A stretch of 6,427 nt of DNA, taken from the NCBI GenBank assembly GCA_027067085.1, contig JAMOMM010000484.1, forward strand, positions 1 to 6,427. The letters run 5' to 3'. Position numbers and translations under genes: made by a program. Shown piece after piece: positions 1 to 4,505 of this stretch. The DNA comes from Hyphomicrobiales bacterium. GTDB lineage: Bacteria; Pseudomonadota; Alphaproteobacteria; Rhizobiales; Aestuariivirgaceae. Every line of letters starts with the position of its first letter. Within the stretch, counting starts at the first letter, position 1. Under the pieces are notes generated by a model. The model did no database searches. It was not told where the DNA came from and saw nothing but the letters and a program-made list of their open reading frames with translations.

Positions 1-1130
1 ATATTATGGACGAGTGTTGGTCTGCCAAATATACCATTTTGGGCGACGTAAGGCGGGCGGTGGCGTGGTAGGCCGCGTTTGCCCTCGATGGATTCAATCA
101 TGGCGGATTCTTCACCGCAAATATAGGCACCAGCGCCGCGCCTTAAATCGATGAAATTTTGTGGTATGATTTTGGCCTCTTCAAGGGCTGAAATTTCTTT
201 TTTTAAAATCGCCAACGCTGCGGGATATTCATCGCGCATATAGATGAATATTTTTTCAGCCTCAATGGCCCATGCCGCGATCAATGCCCCTTCGAGCATT
301 GTGTGTGGTGTTTGTTCAAGATAATAACGATCTTTGAAGGTGCCTGGTTCGCCTTCATCGCCATTGACGGCGAGATAACGTGGGCCTTTTTCGGCGCGTA
401 CAAATGACCACTTTTTGCCAGAAGGAAACCCAGCGCCACCAAGGCCGCGAAGGCCTGCTTGGATCAGTGTGTCTTGAATTTCATCGGGGGTTGTTTCGCC
501 ATTTTGGTATGACTTGTATTTTTCATACCCGCCTTTGGTTTGATAGTTTTTCAAACTTTCGTAGTTTGGGATTTTGGGCTGAAAATCTTTCTCACTAATT
601 GCTTTAGCAACCTTTTGAGGTGTGGCTTCATCAATGTGATTGTGGCCAATTTCCAATGCTGGAGCCGTGTCGCAACGCCCCATGCATGGCGCGCGAAGGA
701 TGCGGACTTTTGAGTTGTTTTTGTAATCATCTTTTAAGTTTTGCAGGAGTTTTTGTGCGCCCGCTAACTCGCACGAAAGTGAATCGCAGACGCGAATGGT
801 AATTTCAGGCGGAGGGCTTTCGCCTTCTTTGACAATATCGAAATGAGCATAAAAACTGGCCACTTCGTAAACATGGGCCATTGATGTTTTGAGCAATTCT
901 GCAAGAGCGCAAAGGTGAGCTGCAGATAGGTGTCCGTATTTATCTTGAATGAGGTGTAAGTATTCAATCAACAGGTCTTGCAACAGGTCTTGGCGTAGAG
1001 GTTTATGGCTCAACAAGTCTTGGATTTGAGATAGGGCTGTTTCGTCAAGCTGGCGACCCTTGGGTGTTGGGCGGCCCTTGCCTTTGCCAGACTTCCAAAT
1101 ACCTTTGTTTTTGTTTGTTGAGTTATCCAC
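1..1130 (-). CDS. fdsB: NAD-dependent formate dehydrogenase beta subunit (NuoE-NuoF fusion), 3' end outside window
   Basis: Diaphorase-type subunit of soluble Mo-dependent formate dehydrogenase. It is expected to pass electrons from the formate-oxidising alpha subunit through Fe-S centres to FMN and NAD+ in the cytoplasm. The 376 codons visible start with a Lys/Gly-rich tail (residues 8-30, including KSGKGKGRPTPKGRQ). A NuoE-like thioredoxin-fold domain follows (about 31-180), with the 2Fe-2S pattern C115-x4-C120 and C149-x3-C153 (VCDSLSC, APCMGRC). The NuoF domain begins near 190, with GLGGAGFP (229-236), NGDEGEPGTFKDR (256-268) and GAGAYICGEESAM (332-344), the FMN/NADH-binding signatures. 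The SLBB and 4Fe-4S parts lie beyond the edge. GTG at 1130-1128 is chosen because a TAA sits directly before it in frame and the next in-frame ATG is about 80 codons later, inside the NuoE domain; the ribosome site is weak. In related alphaproteobacteria the alpha-subunit gene usually follows downstream. A NADH-quinone oxidoreductase NuoEF fusion is the alternative, but the N-terminal tail and PTLVHN wording favour formate dehydrogenase. Confidence 0.88.
   Translation of the reverse strand, partial: MDNSTNKNKGIWKSGKGKGRPTPKGRQLDETALSQIQDLLSHKPLRQDLLQDLLIEYLHLIQDKYGHLSAAHLCALAELLKTSMAHVYEVASFYAHFDIVKEGESPPPEITIRVCDSLSCELAGAQKLLQNLKDDYKNNSKVRILRAPCMGRCDTAPALEIGHNHIDEATPQKVAKAISEKDFQPKIPNYESLKNYQTKGGYEKYKSYQNGETTPDEIQDTLIQAGLRGLGGAGFPSGKKWSFVRAEKGPRYLAVNGDEGEPGTFKDRYYLEQTPHTMLEGALIAAWAIEAEKIFIYMRDEYPAALAILKKEISALEEAKIIPQNFIDLRRGAGAYICGEESAMIESIEGKRGLPRHRPPYVAQNGIFGRPTLVHN
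969..992. repeat. 12-bp tandem duplication inside the formate dehydrogenase gene
   Basis: The unit CAACAGGTCTTG occurs twice head to tail (969-980 and 981-992). On the coding strand it gives an in-frame QDLLQDLL (residues 47-54), just before the conserved IEYLHLIQDKYGHLS stretch at the start of the NuoE-like domain. It adds four residues without breaking the frame, probably lengthening the linker or first helix. Confidence 0.85.
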
Positions 1131-1319
1131 TTAGCGAAGGTTCCAATTGATTGAGTTTGGCGATGGTATTTTGTAAGCGTACTCCATATTGGGCTTATCT
1201 GTTTAGTGAAAAAACGACAAAAAGTGAACTTCCAAGACACTTGGTGTTTAGCAAGGGTGTGTGGCGCTAGATTGTATTCACTTTGTGCTCAAATTTGTTT
1301 GTAAAATGAAATGAGATGA

Positions 1320-1333
1320 GGCTTGATGAAGCC
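1320..1333 (+). promoter_or_regulatory. Small hairpin directly before the ribosome site of the exported-protein gene
   Basis: GGCTT-GATG-AAGCC forms a 5-bp stem with a 4-base loop. It ends three bases before the likely Shine-Dalgarno AGGA (1337-1340) of the gene starting at 1345. A ten-codon ORF (1316-1348, MRLDEAMRII) spans the hairpin and overlaps the gene's start codon as ATGA. Either could affect translation initiation, but both are short enough to be chance. Confidence 0.25.
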
Positions 1334-1344
1334 ATGAGGATAAT

Positions 1345-1926
1345 ATGAAACGGAAAGTTAGGAGAAATACAGTGCTGCTTAAATTAACGTTTGCCTTTGT
1401 AGGTATTGTGACTGGACTGCAGTCGGTTCAGTCTGAAGCAAAATCTATCTTTGAGTATTTTGATACAATTCAAAATGCTTGCTATGGCCGTGTGTATTCC
1501 AAAGCACATTTGGCAAAACATCCAAACCAACGGGTGAGAAGCATTTTAATCAAATCATTTCCACAAGCTTTTAACGTGGAGAATAATGTTGATACGGATG
1601 GTACGCCAAAGCAGGTGTATCTGTCTTTAGAAGTTCAAATGCGTAAATCGAGAAAACTATTTGAAGAGTCTGCAATTTGTGAAAAGCGGGGCGACCATTT
1701 TTATTGTGGTATTGAGTGTGATGGTGGTGGGTTTGACCTGTTGGCAAGAAATGGCAAAAAAATCTTACTTAAAACTGGAGAGTACGGATTTCGAGTTGTA
1801 GCTGGTGGCGGTTGTGATGGTGATATTGGTGAAGAGAACTACAAACGAATTACGCGCAAATCTGATGATAAAGCGTTTTTATTATCTGTGTTGCCAGCAG
1901 CGCAATGTGTTGAACCGATCAAATAA
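1345..1926 (+). CDS. Exported six-cysteine protein of unknown function
   Basis: The function is not recognised. The 193-residue product has a clear signal peptide: basic n-region (K2-R7), hydrophobic core about 10-25, and a likely cleavage after SEA (residue 32). It should therefore reach the periplasm or outside. The mature part has six cysteines (46, 112, 121, 125, 157, 188), an even number compatible with three disulfides, four of them within 112-157. Landmarks are HPNQRVRSI (59-67), CGIECDGGGF (121-130) and a C-terminal DDKAFLLSVLPAAQC (174-188). From memory, alphaproteobacterial hypothetical proteins share the HPxQRV, CDGGGF and DDKxFxL...C pattern, so this is probably a conserved but uncharacterised family. 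ATG 1345 is the only usual start after the in-frame TGA at 1327; AGGA (1337-1340) lies four bases upstream. It diverges from fdsB, converges on moaE, and appears monocistronic. Confidence 0.8.
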   Translation: MKRKVRRNTVLLKLTFAFVGIVTGLQSVQSEAKSIFEYFDTIQNACYGRVYSKAHLAKHPNQRVRSILIKSFPQAFNVENNVDTDGTPKQVYLSLEVQMRKSRKLFEESAICEKRGDHFYCGIECDGGGFDLLARNGKKILLKTGEYGFRVVAGGGCDGDIGEENYKRITRKSDDKAFLLSVLPAAQCVEPIK

Positions 1927-1936
1927 GATGGCTAGA

Positions 1937-1979
1937 GCGTTTCATGTTTTGTTTGAATCACAAACAGGACATGAAACGC
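1937..1979. repeat. Long intergenic palindrome, RIME/REP-like
   Basis: The arms GCGTTTCATGT (1937-1947) and ACATGAAACGC (1969-1979) are perfect 11-bp inverted repeats. Inside them TT faces GG (two possible G-U pairs), then TGTTTG (1950-1955) pairs with CAAACA (1961-1966) around the loop AATCA. Together they give a stem of 19 pairs. The left edge reads CTAGAGCG, like the ends of rhizobial intergenic mosaic palindromes; that link is from memory. It begins 10 bases after the stop of the exported-protein gene and lies between convergent genes. No T-run follows on either strand, so it is not a classical intrinsic terminator, though it could stabilise mRNA 3' ends or slow polymerase. Confidence 0.75.
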
Positions 1980-2008
1980 CGTAGTTTCAATCACTTAAAT
2001 AGGTCGTT

Positions 2009-2045
2009 CTAGGTCAATGAAAACATGAATGACTCTAGGTTTTTT
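2009..2045 (+). terminator. Possible weak intrinsic terminator of the exported-protein gene
   Basis: CTAGGTCA (2009-2016) can pair with TGACTCTAG (2030-2038), leaving one bulged base and a 13-base loop. Six T residues follow at 2040-2045. The stem is short and AT-rich and lies over 80 bases after the stop codon at 1926, so the call is tentative. It would end plus-strand transcription before it enters moaE antisense. Confidence 0.35.
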
Positions 2046-2050
2046 GCCCG

Positions 2051-2512
2051 CTAGTCCCAGCGATCGCGTGCCTTATCATCTTTGTCTTTGGCTTCAACCC
2101 ATTGACCTGTTGAACCGTCTTTGAAGTGTTCTTTTTTCCAAAACGGAGCATTGGTTTTTAAAAAATCCATTACAAAGGATGCTCCGTCAAACGCGGCTTG
2201 CCTGTGGCTTGAAGTGGCAATAACCAGAACAATGTTCTTGCCGGGGGGAATTTTTCCATAGCGATGAATAACTAACAAATGTTCTAGCGGCCAGCGTTTG
2301 CAGGCCTGTTGGGCAATGTCGTTTAATTGGGCGGTTGCCATGCCTGCGTAGTGTTCAAGCTCGAGCGTTTCAAGCACACCGCCCTCGTCACGGCACAGCC
2401 CAGTGAAACTGACAACAGCGCCAATGTTGGTTTGACCTTTGGTCATTGCCTCAAGTTCTTTGGCGGTGTCGAAGTCTTGGGCTTGAACACGAACAACTGG
2501 TTTTGCGGTCAT
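2051..2512 (-). CDS. moaE: Molybdopterin synthase catalytic (large) subunit MoaE
   Basis: MoaE binds the thiocarboxylated C terminus of MoaD and inserts its sulfur into precursor Z (cyclic pyranopterin monophosphate), making the dithiolene of molybdopterin in the cytoplasm. The 153-residue length matches the family (E. coli about 150). Visible signatures are GAVVSFTGLCRDE (31-43), LELEHYAGMA (50-59), VIHRYGKIPPGKNIVLV (81-97), the SSHRQAAF substrate-site motif (101-108) and MDFLKTNAPFWKKE (115-128). The last carries K119 and K126, the positions of the catalytic lysines reported for E. coli MoaE. The ATG at 2512 is preceded by a strong AAGGAG (complement of 2521-2526) that overlaps the stop codon of moaD, implying an operon with translational coupling. 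The product should serve all molybdoenzymes of the cell, including the formate dehydrogenase encoded nearby. Confidence 0.95.
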   Translation of the reverse strand: MTAKPVVRVQAQDFDTAKELEAMTKGQTNIGAVVSFTGLCRDEGGVLETLELEHYAGMATAQLNDIAQQACKRWPLEHLLVIHRYGKIPPGKNIVLVIATSSHRQAAFDGASFVMDFLKTNAPFWKKEHFKDGSTGQWVEAKDKDDKARDRWD

Positions 2513-2520
2513 TTAAAAAG

Positions 2521-2526
2521 CTCCTT
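2521..2526 (-). promoter_or_regulatory. Ribosome binding site of moaE overlapping the moaD stop
   Basis: On the minus strand AAGGAG lies 8 bases before the moaE ATG and shares bases with the TAA stop of moaD (2528-2526). This supports the moaE start and suggests that ribosomes ending moaD reinitiate on moaE, which would keep the two subunits in balance. Confidence 0.75.
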
Positions 2527-2780
2527 TACCCGCCCGTCATTGGTGGGAAAATGGCGATTTCATTTATGCCGTCAAGACGGGTTGAAAAATCATTGCAATG
2601 TTGCTGGTTAAGCGCAATGCGGACAACTTGATCGTGCTCTAAAGCGTACTCAAAATTTTCACCACGGGTTTTCATCCAGTCAAGGAATTGTTGCACGGTT
2701 TCAATATCCTTGCTCAATGAGATGTCCTCACTTGGCAGACCAATGCGCTCGCGTATCCATGCAAAGTATAAAATTTTCAT
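2526..2780 (-). CDS. moaD: Molybdopterin synthase sulfur-carrier (small) subunit MoaD
   Basis: MoaD is a ubiquitin-like sulfur carrier. Its C-terminal glycine is adenylated by MoeB, converted to a thiocarboxylate, and then donates sulfur in the MoaE active site. The 84-residue product has the usual length, starts with MKILYFAWIRERIG, the first beta strand typical of the family, and ends in the obligatory Gly-Gly (FPPMTGG). The internal NEIAIFPP stretch is also characteristic. The ATG at 2780 has only a weak GAAAG seven bases upstream. The gene is followed 13 bases later by moaE and is preceded, across an 81-base gap, by a same-strand glutamate-synthase-domain gene, so readthrough from that gene is possible. 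In many Rhizobiales moaD follows pgsA; that neighbour is absent here. Confidence 0.94.
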   Translation of the reverse strand: MKILYFAWIRERIGLPSEDISLSKDIETVQQFLDWMKTRGENFEYALEHDQVVRIALNQQHCNDFSTRLDGINEIAIFPPMTGG

Positions 2781-2861
2781 TGGCTGACTTTCAAAATATT
2801 GAGTGCTTTTGTTTGTTGAGACAGGACTAAATTAGGATGAGCAAAAAGTCTATGCGCTTTG

Positions 2862-4331
2862 TCATTGGTTGGGGTAAATCTCATCGAGTGGTTTTGATTT
2901 TCCGTTAGGTTGTACAATTCGAACATGGTGGCGTTTTAAGGCGCGCGGTGTTTCAACGCCACATGAATGGGCAATCAGCCCTGCGCCGTAGTGAATTTTT
3001 TTGACATAGCGTTTCACTCTCTCGGCTTTATCAGTTGGATCTAAACCTTTTTGCAAATCAGCATCGTGGGTGGTGATGCCAGTGGGGCAGGTGTTTTTAT
3101 TGCACTTTAAGGCTTGAATGCAACCAAGGGCAAACATAAACCCACGGGCCGAGTTGACGAAATCAACGCCAGCGCAATAAGCCCATGCAACTTCGGCAGG
3201 GGTGATGAGTTTTCCTGAAGCAATGACTTTGATGCGGTCGCGAAGGTCATGTTCGTTCAATGCATCAATGAGCATTGGTAGACTTTCACTAATTGTTAAA
3301 CCAACATTATCCATTAATGGCATGGGGGCAGCGCCTGTGCCGCCATCTCCTGAATCAATGGTGATGAAATCAGGGCATTGTTCAATCGGGCGCTTTTTTA
3401 ACTCGGTGCATAAGTCATGGCACCATTGTTTTGAGCTGATGACCAGTTTGAAACCAACTGGCAGGCCGCTGACTTCGCGTATGTGATTGATAAGATCGAG
3501 TAACTCACCAATATCGCCTGCATCTTTGTGGCGGTTGGGGGAAATCGATGGTTTGCCCTGTTCGATGCCGCGAATTTTTGCAATTTCTGCGGTCACTTTT
3601 GAGCCAGGTAAAATGCCGCCTTTACCCGGTTTTGCCCCTTGCGCCAGTTTGAGTTCAATCATCTTTACTTGGGGTTTGTCAGCAATGGCTTTGAGTTTTT
3701 TATCATCTAAGTTGGCGTTTTTATCTCGCGCGCCATATTTTGCGGTGCCAAGTTGAAAGACAATGTCGCAATCACCGGCAAGATGATGAGGCGATAGGCC
3801 GCCTTCGCCTGTGTTGAGCCAACAGTTTGCCAGTTTGGCCCCTTTTGATAGAGCGAGTATGGCAGGTTTTGAAAGCGCGCCAAAGCTCATCGCTGAAATA
3901 TTGATGAGTGAAGCGGCGTGATAGGGTGTGCGGGCATAAGGTCCGATGATTACGTCTGGTGCTTGATGGCTAACTTCTTCATCAAGTGGTGGAAATGCTG
4001 CGTTGACGAAAAGAGGGGTGCCAACAGGGGTTAAATTTCGTGTGGAGCCAAATGCGTGAGTGTTATCTTCACCTTTTGCAGATTGATAAACCCAGTCGCG
4101 CTCAGCCCGATTAAATGGCATCTCCTCGCGGTCCATAGCGAAAAAATACTGCCTGAAAAATTCACCAAGAAAAGTGAAAAAACCTCGGAACCGCCCGATG
4201 ACAGGGTAGTTTTTCCGAATTGTATCGTGTGTTTGGGTGCTGTCGATGATGTAAAGTGCAATGAGACCCAAAACCAGTATTCCGATTATAACGATGAATA
4301 AAATGGCAAGAAAGGAAAGGCTGTTTGTCAT
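2862..4331 (-). CDS. Membrane-anchored FMN-binding glutamate synthase domain protein
   Basis: Stand-alone homologue of the FMN/synthase domain of glutamate synthase (GltB central part). One transmembrane helix (about residues 6-28) suggests membrane anchoring with the catalytic part probably cytoplasmic. Key segments are INISAMSFGALSKPAI (143-158), LNTGEGGLSPHH (172-183), GAKPGKGGILPGSKV (232-246), SISPNRHKD (262-270), ITIDSGDGGTGAAP (323-336) and ASGKLITPAEVAWAYCAGVD (371-390), the barrel's FMN and substrate loops. C404-x5-C410-x4-C415 (CIQALKCNKNTC, then PTG) reproduces the 3Fe-4S cysteine pattern of GltB. The 489 residues lack the N-terminal glutamine amidotransferase domain and the C-terminal beta-helix domain, and no gltD-like partner is in the window. 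Glutamate synthesis from ammonia or another amino-acid substrate is therefore unproven. The ATG at 4331 starts just before the membrane helix; its ribosome site (AAAGAAA) is weak. Confidence 0.88.
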   Translation of the reverse strand: MTNSLSFLAILFIVIIGILVLGLIALYIIDSTQTHDTIRKNYPVIGRFRGFFTFLGEFFRQYFFAMDREEMPFNRAERDWVYQSAKGEDNTHAFGSTRNLTPVGTPLFVNAAFPPLDEEVSHQAPDVIIGPYARTPYHAASLINISAMSFGALSKPAILALSKGAKLANCWLNTGEGGLSPHHLAGDCDIVFQLGTAKYGARDKNANLDDKKLKAIADKPQVKMIELKLAQGAKPGKGGILPGSKVTAEIAKIRGIEQGKPSISPNRHKDAGDIGELLDLINHIREVSGLPVGFKLVISSKQWCHDLCTELKKRPIEQCPDFITIDSGDGGTGAAPMPLMDNVGLTISESLPMLIDALNEHDLRDRIKVIASGKLITPAEVAWAYCAGVDFVNSARGFMFALGCIQALKCNKNTCPTGITTHDADLQKGLDPTDKAERVKRYVKKIHYGAGLIAHSCGVETPRALKRHHVRIVQPNGKSKPLDEIYPNQ

Positions 4332-4362
4332 GATGTTTCTTTGTGATGATCTTAAAAAGGGT

Positions 4363-4474
4363 GGTTAATACTTTGTTTACCATAAATTCAATGATTTGAA
4401 ATGAAACCAAGTTCTTAACAACTATACGTAATTTCCAAACGCTCTGTTTACCAATGGCAGGTATTTTATTAACC
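4363..4474. promoter_or_regulatory. Repeated TTTACC/GGTTAA motifs in a divergent promoter region
   Basis: Between the divergent glutamate-synthase-like and kinase genes (4332-4505), GGTTAATA (4363-4370) has its inverted copy TATTAACC at 4467-4474. The 9-mer TGTTTACCA occurs as a direct repeat at 4374-4382 and 4445-4453. GGTTAA-N7-TTTACC (4363-4381) is also a near-palindrome and is one base from the CtrA half-site layout TTAA-N7-TTAA. This could be an operator or CtrA-type site for both genes. The motifs are AT-rich and short, and no convincing -35/-10 pair was found, so the call is tentative. Confidence 0.3.
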
Positions 4475-4494
4475 AACAATTTTGGGGAATAAAT

Positions 4495-4498
4495 AGGA
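4495..4498 (+). promoter_or_regulatory. Ribosome binding site of the hybrid kinase
   Basis: AGGA lies seven bases before ATG 4506, and an in-frame TAG (4494-4496) overlaps it. Together they fix the kinase start at 4506. Confidence 0.6.
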
Positions 4499-4505
4499 TT
4501 TTTCT

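Noticed and set aside
1109..1122. 14-bp string TTTTGTTTGTTGAG that recurs exactly at 2807-2820
   Set aside because: It is low-complexity T/G sequence. One copy lies inside a coding region (start of fdsB) and the other between genes, so chance is the simplest explanation.
1010..1240. Minus-strand ORF of 76 codons upstream of and overlapping the fdsB start
   Set aside because: It is in a different frame from the conserved FdsB-like sequence and has no recognisable protein features. It is a shadow.
1272..1307. Possible sigma-70-like promoter elements (TTGTAT and TAAAAT) before the exported-protein gene
   Set aside because: The spacing is 24 bases, far from the usual 16-18, and alternative -35 choices are poor matches.
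3202..3756. Two consecutive plus-strand ORFs (94 and 89 codons) antisense to the glutamate-synthase-like gene
   Set aside because: They lie opposite strongly conserved FMN and Fe-S motifs and have no own ribosome sites or motifs. They are antisense shadows.
4162..4479. Minus-strand ORF of 105 codons covering the region upstream of the glutamate-synthase-like gene
   Set aside because: It is out of frame with the real gene and contains no domain-like sequence. Its existence would also require translating the divergent promoter region.
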